Source: JAHBXC01 sp964350875 (GTDB lineage Bacteria; Planctomycetota; Phycisphaerae; Phycisphaerales; UBA1924). Taken from it: a stretch of 64,000 bases of DNA. Position 1 is the stretch's first letter; the number at the start of each line of letters is the position of its first letter. Where the stretch lies: contig CAYGLT010000002.1 in assembly GCA_964350875.1 (NCBI GenBank), forward strand, positions 16,390-80,389, read 5' to 3'. The notes under the pieces were generated by a model. The model had not been told where the DNA came from. It saw only the letters and a program-made list of their open reading frames with translations, and did not search any database. The position numbers were made by a program, and so were the translations under genes. Positions 44,464 through 51,524 of the stretch are shown piece after piece.

Positions 44464-45806
44464 CGACGACAGCGGCGAGTGAGTTCGACTCCAAGGCGTT
44501 CCTCGCGCAGGTCGACGATTCCGACGAGTGCGCCCGCGCCCTGGACGCCGACGACCCGATCCGCGGCGAGCGCGACAACTTCGCCATCCCCAAGGACAGC
44601 ACGGGCCGCGATCAGGCGTATTTCTGCGGCAACTCGCTCGGTCTCATGCCGCGCAGCGTGCCCGACGCCATGGCGCAGGAGTTGAAGGACTGGGCCGAAC
44701 TCGCCGTCGAGGCGCACACCGACGCGCGCAACCCGTGGCTCCCGTACCACGAGAACTTCCGCGAGACCGGCGCGCGGCTCGTCGGGGCGATCCCGGGCGA
44801 GGTCGTGATGATGAACTCGCTCACGGTCAACCTCCATCTGCTGATGGCCTCGTTCTACCGTCCGACGGCCGAGCGCTACAAAATCCTGATGGAGCAGGGC
44901 GCCTTCCCGAGCGACGAGCACGCCGTCGCGAGCCAGGCCCGTTTCTACGGCTTCGATCCCGAAGAGGCCGTGATCCATGTCGCGCCGCGCGAGGGTGAGG
45001 ACACCATTCGCGAGGAGGACATCGAGCGCATCCTGCGCGAGCAGGGCGACGAGATCGCGCTGATCATGCTCGGAGGCGTGAACTACGCGACGGGCCAACT
45101 CTTCGACATGGAGCGCATCACGCGCGCCGGACACGCGGCCGGCGCTGTCGTCGGCTTCGACCTCGCGCACGCCGCGGGCAATGTGCCCATGCGCCTGCAC
45201 GAGTGGGGCGTCGATTTCGCCGCGTGGTGCTCGTACAAGTACCTCAACAGCGGGCCCGGCGCGGTCGCCGGCGCGTTCGTGCACGAGAACCACTGGGACG
45301 CCGACTACCCGCGCTACGAGGGCTGGTGGGGCCACGACCCAGCGACGCGCTTCAAGATGGCGCCCGAGTTCGTCCCCGGGCTCGGCGCCGAGGCGTGGCA
45401 ACTCAGCAACCCGCCGATCTTCGCGATGACGCCGCTCAAGGAATCGCTCGCGATCTTCGACCGTGTTGGCATGCACGCGCTCCGCGCCAAATCGCTCCGT
45501 CTCCACGCGTACACGCGCCACCTCGTCGAACGAGTGAGCGAGGAAAAGTTCAACGGCAAACTCTCGATTATCACCCCGCGCCCCGACGCGGCGCACGGCG
45601 GGCAGATCTCGATCCGCGTGAACCCCGGCGCGCCGGGCGTCGCGGGCAAGGGCGCGAAGGCCGTCCAGCAGGCGCTGCTCGCGAAGGGGATCGTCACCGA
45701 CTTCCGCGAGCCCGACATCGTGCGCATCTCCGCCGTCCCGCTCTACAACACCTTCGAGGACTGCCTCCGCTTCGCGCGGGCCCTCGGCGAGACCGCCGGC
45801 GCATGA
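44460..45806 (+). CDS. kynU: Kynureninase
   Basis: PLP enzyme cleaving (3-hydroxy)kynurenine to (3-hydroxy)anthranilate and alanine. The 448-residue protein has YFCGNSLGLMPRS and MNSLTVNLHLLMASFY near the start, FDLAHAAGNVP, and the PLP lysine (about residue 260) in AAWCSYKYLNSGPGAVAGAF, all diagnostic. The start is a TTG that overlaps the preceding stop (TTGA); no in-frame ATG or GTG is available close by. It overlaps kmo by 4 bases (ATGA). These couplings suggest tight stoichiometry in the pathway. Confidence 0.96.
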   Translation: MTTTAASEFDSKAFLAQVDDSDECARALDADDPIRGERDNFAIPKDSTGRDQAYFCGNSLGLMPRSVPDAMAQELKDWAELAVEAHTDARNPWLPYHENFRETGARLVGAIPGEVVMMNSLTVNLHLLMASFYRPTAERYKILMEQGAFPSDEHAVASQARFYGFDPEEAVIHVAPREGEDTIREEDIERILREQGDEIALIMLGGVNYATGQLFDMERITRAGHAAGAVVGFDLAHAAGNVPMRLHEWGVDFAAWCSYKYLNSGPGAVAGAFVHENHWDADYPRYEGWWGHDPATRFKMAPEFVPGLGAEAWQLSNPPIFAMTPLKESLAIFDRVGMHALRAKSLRLHAYTRHLVERVSEEKFNGKLSIITPRPDAAHGGQISIRVNPGAPGVAGKGAKAVQQALLAKGIVTDFREPDIVRISAVPLYNTFEDCLRFARALGETAGA

Positions 45807-47176
45807 GCGTGCAGCGACCCGTCATCACTGTCTTCGGCGCCGGGCTGGCCGGAACGCTCTGCGCCGTCCGCTTCGCGCGACTCGGCTACAAGGTCGAGTT
45901 GTACGAACGCCGCGCCGATCCGCGCGTCGCGGGCGCGGCGGGCGGCCGCTCCATCAACCTCGCGCTCTCCACGCGCGGCATCGAGGCGCTCCGCGAGATG
46001 GGCCTCGCCGACGAGGTCCTCGCCGACGGCATCCTGATGCGCGGGCGCGCGATCCACCCGCTCCACGGCGATCTCGCCTTCCAGCCCTACTCCTCCGACG
46101 AGCAGAAGGGCATCTACTCCATCTCACGCGGCGGGCTCAACGAAACGCTCCTCAACGCCGCGAGCAACGAACCCAACATCAACATCACCTTCAGCGCGCG
46201 GTGCACGAGCGTCGACCTCGACACGATGCACGCGACCATCGAGGACCAGCGCCCGGGCGGGTCGGGCGTGAAGCACACCAAGAAGTGCGAGGTGATCATC
46301 GGCGGCGACGGCGCCTTCTCCGCCGTGCGCTCCAGCATGATGAAGCGCGACCGCTTCGACTACCACCAGTACTACCAGACGCACGGGTACAAAGAACTCG
46401 AGATCCCGCCCGCCGAGAACGAGTCGGGCCTGTTCGGCAAGTTCCGCATCAATCCGAACGCGTTGCACATCTGGCCGCGCCGCTCGTACATGATGATCGC
46501 GCTGCCCAACGCGGACGGCTCGTTCACCTGCACGCTCTTCGCGCCCTTCGAGGGCGAGCACGGGTTCGACCGCGTGAAGACCCGCGACGATGCGCGGCGG
46601 TATTTCGAGAAGCGTTTCCCCGACGCGATCCAGCACATGCCCACGCTGCTCGACGATTTCGAGCGCAACCCGGTGAGTTCGCTCGTCACCGTGAAGTGTT
46701 TCCCCTGGACCATCGGCGGGAAGGTCGCGCTCATCGGCGACGCCGCGCACGCGGTCGTTCCGTTCTACGGGCAGGGGATGAACGCCTCGTTCGAGGATGT
46801 GCATGTGCTGGGCGAGTGCGTCGAGAAGCACGGCGCGGGCGCCGATATCGACGCCGCGTTCGCGGAGTATCAGTCGCGCCGCAAGCCCGCGGGCGACGCG
46901 ATCGCGGACCTCGCCGTCGACAACTTCGTCGAGATGCGCGACCATGTCGGATCGCAGACCTTCCGCCGCAAGAAGCAGTTCGAACACTGGCTGGCGCGCA
47001 CCTTCCCGAATCGATACCTGCCGCTCTACGAGATGGTCACATTCTCGACGATCCCCTATCACGAGGCGGTCAAGCGTTCGCGCCTGCAGGACCTCGTGGT
47101 GCTCGCGGTTGTGGCGGCGATCGTCGCGTTCGCCCTGTTCCTCGTGCTCGCGCTGATCATCGCGATCGCGTGGTGA
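45803..47176 (+). CDS. kmo: Kynurenine 3-monooxygenase with C-terminal membrane helix
   Basis: FAD- and NADPH-dependent hydroxylase making 3-hydroxykynurenine. The 457-residue flavoprotein shows ITVFGAGLAGTLCAVRFA (FAD dinucleotide fold), GGDGAFSAVRSSM (DG motif) and LIGDAAHAVVPFYGQGMNA (GD motif). The last 30 residues (LVVLAVVAAIVAFALFLVLA) form a strongly hydrophobic helix; eukaryotic KMO is tail-anchored in a membrane, whereas many bacterial forms lack this. ATGA overlap with kynU. A 52-base gap separates it from the decapeptide-repeat gene. Confidence 0.95.
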   Translation: MSVQRPVITVFGAGLAGTLCAVRFARLGYKVELYERRADPRVAGAAGGRSINLALSTRGIEALREMGLADEVLADGILMRGRAIHPLHGDLAFQPYSSDEQKGIYSISRGGLNETLLNAASNEPNINITFSARCTSVDLDTMHATIEDQRPGGSGVKHTKKCEVIIGGDGAFSAVRSSMMKRDRFDYHQYYQTHGYKELEIPPAENESGLFGKFRINPNALHIWPRRSYMMIALPNADGSFTCTLFAPFEGEHGFDRVKTRDDARRYFEKRFPDAIQHMPTLLDDFERNPVSSLVTVKCFPWTIGGKVALIGDAAHAVVPFYGQGMNASFEDVHVLGECVEKHGAGADIDAAFAEYQSRRKPAGDAIADLAVDNFVEMRDHVGSQTFRRKKQFEHWLARTFPNRYLPLYEMVTFSTIPYHEAVKRSRLQDLVVLAVVAAIVAFALFLVLALIIAIAW

Positions 47177-47228
47177 CGCTCGTGCGGCGAGACTCTCAGC
47201 CGTCCGACACGATCTGAAGGAGACGCGC

Positions 47229-48008
47229 ATGGCGCAGCCGCCGAACACGCCGTTCACCGTGCAGGCGCCCGAAGAACTCGCGCCGGGCGAGCCGTATTGC
47301 GGCGCGTGCGGCTACGCGCTCGTCGGCGCGACCGAGGCGGCGCGATGCCCCGAATGCGGCCGCGCGCTCGTCGAAGTGCTCCAGCGCAAGGGCGGCGAGT
47401 CGGCGATCCGCGGCAAACGGTTCCACTCGGACGCGACGATCTTCGGGGTTCCGGTGATCGCGATTGCGCTCGGACCGGATCCGACGAAGGGTGAACGCGT
47501 CGGCAAGCCGCGCGGGCTCATCGCTATCGGCGATCTTCCCGTGGGCGGCATCGCGATCGGCGGCATGCCCGTCGGTGTCGTCGCGCTGGGGGGGATGTCG
47601 CTCGGCGTGTGCACGCTGGGCGGGCTGAGCGTCGGTCTGCTCGCTTCGATGGGCGGACTCGCCGCGGGGCTCGGTATGAGCGCGGGCGGCGGCGCGATCG
47701 GCACGCTCGCGATGGGCGGGATGGCCGCCGGCTACTACGCGCGAGGGGGGATGGCCATCGGCCGTTATGCGTGGGGAGGCCAGGCGTTCGGCCAGCACAC
47801 AATCGATTACAACTCGGCCGACCCGGTCGCCACCCTCGCGTTCGACAATGTGATGTGGTTCTTCGGCGCATCGGGTTCGCCGGCGTTGCCGATGCTCGCC
47901 GTCCTCGGGACCACCCTCGTGTTCGCGTTGATCATCGGGGTGCTCGCGATATTGCGGCTATCGTCCTCGCGATCAACAGACGACGATCCGTTCGGTTCGC
48001 GAACCTGA
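47229..48008 (+). CDS. Zinc-ribbon protein with nine hydrophobic decapeptide repeats
   Basis: 259 residues, function not recognised. Order: zinc ribbon at about 23-45 (CGACGYALVGA...CPECG), a short charged region, then nine near-perfect ten-residue repeats at about 97-189 with pattern x-(I/V)-A-(I/L)-G-G-M-x-(V/I)-G (for example GIAIGGMPVG, VVALGGMSLG, TLAMGGMAAG, YYARGGMAIG). Two repeats are 11 residues. A segment around 215-235 (LPMLAVLGTTLVFALIIGV) is a membrane helix. The regular repeat would fit a beta-solenoid or a helical glycine-zipper stack. GAAGGAGA before the ATG is a good ribosome site. It sits inside the kynurenine unit between kmo and kynB, with an 8-base gap to kynB. Confidence 0.8.
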   Translation: MAQPPNTPFTVQAPEELAPGEPYCGACGYALVGATEAARCPECGRALVEVLQRKGGESAIRGKRFHSDATIFGVPVIAIALGPDPTKGERVGKPRGLIAIGDLPVGGIAIGGMPVGVVALGGMSLGVCTLGGLSVGLLASMGGLAAGLGMSAGGGAIGTLAMGGMAAGYYARGGMAIGRYAWGGQAFGQHTIDYNSADPVATLAFDNVMWFFGASGSPALPMLAVLGTTLVFALIIGVLAILRLSSSRSTDDDPFGSRT

Positions 48009-48016
48009 GGCCATCC

Positions 48017-48673
48017 ATGCTCTACGACATCACTCCCGCGGTCTCTCCGAAACTCGGCGTGTGGCCCGGCGACACTCCGGTCTCGCGCGAAGTGCTGATG
48101 GACCTCGCCAAGGGCGACACCGTCACGCTCTCCACCCTTCGAAGTACGGTGCATCTCGGCGCGCACGCCGACGGGCCGAACCACTACGCCAGGGGCGGTG
48201 AGAGCATCGGCGAGCGCTCGCTGACCTACTACCTCGGGCCGTGTCGCGTGATCTCCGCGAAGGTCGAGCGCGGCGCCCGCGTGCGCGTCGAAGACCTCGC
48301 GATCGACAGCATCGAAACGCTCAACGCGCGGCGGGCGCTCATCAAGACCGGCACATTCCCCGACTCGAACGCGTGGAACGAGGACTTCGCCGCCCTCGAT
48401 CCCGCGCTCGTCGACGCGTTCGCGGCAGTGGGCGTCATCACCATCGGCATCGACACCCCGAGCGTGGATGTGCAGACAAGCAAAGACCTGCCCAGCCACG
48501 CCGCGTTCGCGCGTCACGACATGGCGATCCTCGAAGGGCTGCGTCTCGAAGCGGTTCCCGACGGCGAGTACGAACTCATCGCGCTGCCGCTCAAACTGAT
48601 GGGTTTCGACGCGAGCCCCGTGCGCGCCGTGCTCCGCGCGATCGAGAGCCCGTACCGGATGCGCGCGGATTAG
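48017..48673 (+). CDS. kynB: Arylformamidase (kynurenine formamidase), cyclase family
   Basis: Hydrolyses N-formylkynurenine to kynurenine and formate. The 218-residue protein has the KynB/cyclase-family metal motif STVHLGAHADGPNHY (His and Asp ligands), the start LYDITPAVSPKLGVWPGD and TIGIDTPSVDVQTSKDLPSH. Length and motifs match bacterial KynB. It is the last plus-strand gene of the cluster and overlaps the minus-strand RidA gene by 4 bases at the 3' ends. Its presence with kmo and kynU makes the role clear. Confidence 0.94.
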   Translation: MLYDITPAVSPKLGVWPGDTPVSREVLMDLAKGDTVTLSTLRSTVHLGAHADGPNHYARGGESIGERSLTYYLGPCRVISAKVERGARVRVEDLAIDSIETLNARRALIKTGTFPDSNAWNEDFAALDPALVDAFAAVGVITIGIDTPSVDVQTSKDLPSHAAFARHDMAILEGLRLEAVPDGEYELIALPLKLMGFDASPVRAVLRAIESPYRMRAD

Positions 48674-49101
48674 TCGCCCAGATACGCGACGACTTTCAAC
48701 TCCACCGCGATGGGCGTGGGCAGCGCGCCCACCTCGACCGTCGTGCGCGTGGGGCGGTTCTCGCCCTTGAAGTACTCGCCGTAGACCTTGTTGAAGGTCG
48801 CGAAGTCGCGCTTCATGTCGGTGAGGTACACGGCGACATCGACGATGTCGTCCCACTTGGCGCCGGCGTCGTCGAGCACCGCCTTGATGTTGCGCATGAC
48901 CGAGTGGGTCTGGGTCACGATGTCGTGGTCGATCGCCTCGCCGCGATCGTTGAGCGTGACGCCCGGGATGGTCTTGCTTCCTCGCTCGCGCGGGCCGATG
49001 CCCGAGAGGAAGAGCAGGTCGCCCACACGCCGCGCGTGAGGGTACGGCCCGACGGGTTCCGCGGCCTTGGTGGATTCGACTGAACCGCTCTTCTTGCTCA
49101 T
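48670..49101 (-). CDS. RidA-family protein, probable 2-aminomuconate deaminase
   Basis: 143-residue YjgF/YER057c/RidA trimeric protein. Signature segments: VGPYPHARRVGDLLFLSGIGP, then KAVLDDAGAKWDDIVDVAVYLTD, and the C-terminal RTTVEVGALPTPIAVELKVVAY with the substrate-binding Arg. RidA homologues in aromatic clusters (AmnD/NbaF) hydrolyse 2-aminomuconate to 4-oxalocrotonate. That activity is inferred from position beside the semialdehyde dehydrogenase and kynurenine genes; a general enamine/imine deaminase is the alternative. GAGAGG precedes the ATG. Last gene of the minus-strand arm. Confidence 0.85.
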   Translation of the reverse strand: MSKKSGSVESTKAAEPVGPYPHARRVGDLLFLSGIGPRERGSKTIPGVTLNDRGEAIDHDIVTQTHSVMRNIKAVLDDAGAKWDDIVDVAVYLTDMKRDFATFNKVYGEYFKGENRPTRTTVEVGALPTPIAVELKVVAYLGD

Positions 49102-49171
49102 GCTCGCCTCTCTCGTGGCGCCTGCTTCGCATGCGCCACGGCACCCACAGTTCGTGCCTATTGCCTGTTGC

Positions 49172-50623
49172 CTATTGCCCGATCTTCACGCACACATTCT
49201 TGGGTTCGGTGAAGAAGCGCAGGGCTTCGTCGCCGCCCTCGCGGCCCACGCCCGAGTGCTTCACGCCTCCGAACGGCGTGCGCAGGTCGCGGAGCATCCA
49301 GCAGTTCACCCACACGATGCCCGCCTCGATCTTTGCGGCCACGCGGTGCGCGCGCGACAGGTCGCGCGTCCACACCGTGCTCGCCAGCCCGTACTGGGTG
49401 CAGTTCGCGAACTCGATCGCCTGCGCCTCGTCGTCAAACGGCGTGATCGTCACGACGGGCCCGAAGATCTCTTCCTGCTGCGTTCTGCAACGCGGGTCGA
49501 GGCCGGTGATCACCGTCGGCTCGAAGAACGCGCCGTTCGCGCAGCGGTCATTGACCTTTGAGGGCGCGGCGCCGCCGAGCAGGACCGTCCCGCCCTCGTC
49601 CTTCGCGAGCGCAACATACGACGCGACCTTTGTGCGGTGCTCGGCCGACACCAGCGAGCCGAGATCGCTCGACGCGTCCAGCGGGTCGCCGATCTTGAGC
49701 CGCTTCGCTCGTTCGACGAAACGCTCGACGAAGTTGTCGTACGCCGATCGCTCGACAAAGACGCGGCTGCCGCACAGACAGATCTGCCCTTGATTCGTGA
49801 ACGCGGCCCGCACGCTCGTCTCGACCGCGTCGTTCATGTCGGCGTCGGCGAACACGAGGTTCGGGTTCTTCCCGCCAAGTTCGAGCGAGAGTTTCTTGAA
49901 CATCGGCGCCGCGGTCCGCGCGATGGTCTCGCCCGTGCTCGTCCCGCCCGTGAAGGTGACGGCTTTGATCTCCGGGTGATCGACGATCCTGGCGCCGCAG
50001 TTCTTCCCGAGCCCGTGCAGGATGTTGAGCACGCCCTTGGGAAGGCCCGCTTCGGCGCAGAGTTTCGAGAGCAGGTACGCCGTCATGGGCGTGACCTCGC
50101 TGGGCTTGGCGACGACGGTGTTGCCCGTCGCGAGCGCGGGCGCGATCTTCCAGGTGAAGAGGTAGAGCGGCAGGTTCCAAGGCGAGATGGCGCCCACGAC
50201 GCCAAGCGGGCGGCGCAGCGTGTAGTTGATCGCGGCGCCGTCGGTGTCGTGGAACTCGCTCTTGGACGAGATGATCGCGTGCGCGAAGTACCGGAAATTT
50301 GCAGCCGCGCGCGGGATGTCCACTCGCTTGCAGAGCGAGAGGGGCTTGCCCGTGTCGTGGCACTCGGCGAGCGCGAGCGACTCAAGATCGCGGTCGATCA
50401 GGTCGGCGATGCGGAGCAACACCCGCGAGCGTTGCTCGGCGGTCGAGGACGACCATGCCGGGAACGCGGCGTGCGCGGCGCGCACGGCGTCGTTCACATC
50501 CTCGGCGGACGAATCGGGGATCCGCGCGATGATCTCGCCCGTCGCGGGGTTCACATCGTCGAGCCAGGCGTTCGAACGAGGCTCGCGGAAGTCGTTGTCG
50601 ATGAAGTTGAGGATGGTCGTCAT
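49172..50623 (-). CDS. nbaE: 2-Aminomuconic semialdehyde dehydrogenase (ALDH family)
   Basis: NAD-dependent aldehyde dehydrogenase oxidising 2-aminomuconate semialdehyde. The 483-residue protein has PWNLPLYLFTWKIAPALATGN, FTGGTSTGETIARTAAP (cofactor), catalytic Glu in KKLSLELGGKNPN and catalytic Cys in NQGQICLCGSRVFVE, and QQEEIFGPVV. Substrate is assigned from context: the same cluster makes 2-aminomuconate semialdehyde by nbaC and nbaD. The start is 3 bases after the SDR stop, so the two are cotranscribed. A 70-base gap leads to the RidA gene. Confidence 0.9.
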   Translation of the reverse strand: MTTILNFIDNDFREPRSNAWLDDVNPATGEIIARIPDSSAEDVNDAVRAAHAAFPAWSSSTAEQRSRVLLRIADLIDRDLESLALAECHDTGKPLSLCKRVDIPRAAANFRYFAHAIISSKSEFHDTDGAAINYTLRRPLGVVGAISPWNLPLYLFTWKIAPALATGNTVVAKPSEVTPMTAYLLSKLCAEAGLPKGVLNILHGLGKNCGARIVDHPEIKAVTFTGGTSTGETIARTAAPMFKKLSLELGGKNPNLVFADADMNDAVETSVRAAFTNQGQICLCGSRVFVERSAYDNFVERFVERAKRLKIGDPLDASSDLGSLVSAEHRTKVASYVALAKDEGGTVLLGGAAPSKVNDRCANGAFFEPTVITGLDPRCRTQQEEIFGPVVTITPFDDEAQAIEFANCTQYGLASTVWTRDLSRAHRVAAKIEAGIVWVNCWMLRDLRTPFGGVKHSGVGREGGDEALRFFTEPKNVCVKIGQ

Positions 50624-50626
50624 GCG

Positions 50627-51424
50627 TCAGATCGTTGCCGTGCGCCCGCCGTCCACGCGGATGGATTCGCCCGTGACATACGAGGCCGCGGGCGAGCAGA
50701 GGAACGCGATGACCGACGCGGTCTCGCGCGGGTCGGCGAAGCGCCCGAGCGGGATCTGGCTCTTCATCTCGGTCTCGACGGCCTCGGGCGTGGTGTCGCC
50801 CTTGGTCGCTTTGCCCTTCACCAACGAATCGAGGCGCTCGGTCGCGGTGAACCCGGGCAGGATGTTGTTCACGGTGATGCCGAAGGGCCCGAGTTCCATC
50901 GAGAGCGTCTTGGCGAGTGAGGCCATCGCCCCGCGGATGGTGTTCGAGACGCCCAGCCCGACGATCGGCTGGCGCACCGAGGTGGAGATGATGTTCACGA
51001 TGCGCCCGTACTTCGCGGCCTTCATCCCGGGGACAAGCGCCTGCACGAGCGCGTGGCTCGCGATGATGTGCGTCTCGAACGCGCGGCGGAAGTCGTCCGA
51101 CTTCGCGTCGATCGCCAGCCCGGGGGGCGGGCCGCCCGCGTTGTTCACGAGGATGTGCACCGCGCCGTCCACATTCTTGATCTGTGCGATGGCGCGGGCC
51201 CGCGCATCGGGGTTGCTGAGATCGGCGGCGACGCAATCGTGTCCCTGCCCGTTGTGCGCGCAGGGGAGGGGGAGTTCGGCGCGGGCTTTCTCCAGCGCGT
51301 CGAGGTCGCGTGAAAGGAGCGTCACCGAGGCGCCGAGGGCGGCGAGTTCGATGGCCGCGGCCTTGCCGATGCCCTTGCTGCCGCCGCAGACCAGGGCGCG
51401 TCTGCCCGTGAGGTGGAGGTCCAT
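50627..51424 (-). CDS. SDR-family protein with altered catalytic residues
   Basis: 265-residue Rossmann protein of the SDR superfamily, first gene of the minus-strand kynurenine arm. It has the cofactor motif VCGGSKGIGKAA, NNAGG and the Ser-containing IISTSVRQP. Where classical SDRs have YxxxK it reads VSNTIRGAMASLAK: by alignment Tyr is replaced by Ser and Lys by Arg. That places it in a BKR-like divergent subgroup; activity is uncertain. A classical hydroxyl dehydrogenation is therefore not assured. ATG at 51424 has TACACT 6 bases upstream and no ribosome site. A palindromic repeat lies further upstream. Confidence 0.86.
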   Translation of the reverse strand: MDLHLTGRRALVCGGSKGIGKAAAIELAALGASVTLLSRDLDALEKARAELPLPCAHNGQGHDCVAADLSNPDARARAIAQIKNVDGAVHILVNNAGGPPPGLAIDAKSDDFRRAFETHIIASHALVQALVPGMKAAKYGRIVNIISTSVRQPIVGLGVSNTIRGAMASLAKTLSMELGPFGITVNNILPGFTATERLDSLVKGKATKGDTTPEAVETEMKSQIPLGRFADPRETASVIAFLCSPAASYVTGESIRVDGGRTATI

Positions 51425-51430
51425 ACGGGC

Positions 51431-51436
51431 AGTGTA
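51431..51436 (-). promoter_or_regulatory. -10-like box TACACT, candidate leaderless promoter of the SDR-ALDH-RidA unit
   Basis: TACACT on the minus strand, 6 bases before the ATG at 51424; no ribosome site between. Confidence 0.47.
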
Positions 51437-51471
51437 CGCGCGGCGGAGATGTACTTTCGGGATGCGATGCT

Positions 51472-51520
51472 CCCTCACCCGGCGGCTGCGCCGCCACCCT
51501 CTCCCGCGGGAGAGGGTGAG
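51472..51520. repeat. G+C-rich palindromic repeat, copy 7
   Basis: CCCTCACCC, central hairpin GGCGGC-TGC-GCCGCC, then ACCCTCTCCC-GC-GGGAGAGGGTGAG. It ends 5 bases from the lepB stop codon. Confidence 0.8.
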
Positions 51521-51524
51521 AGAG

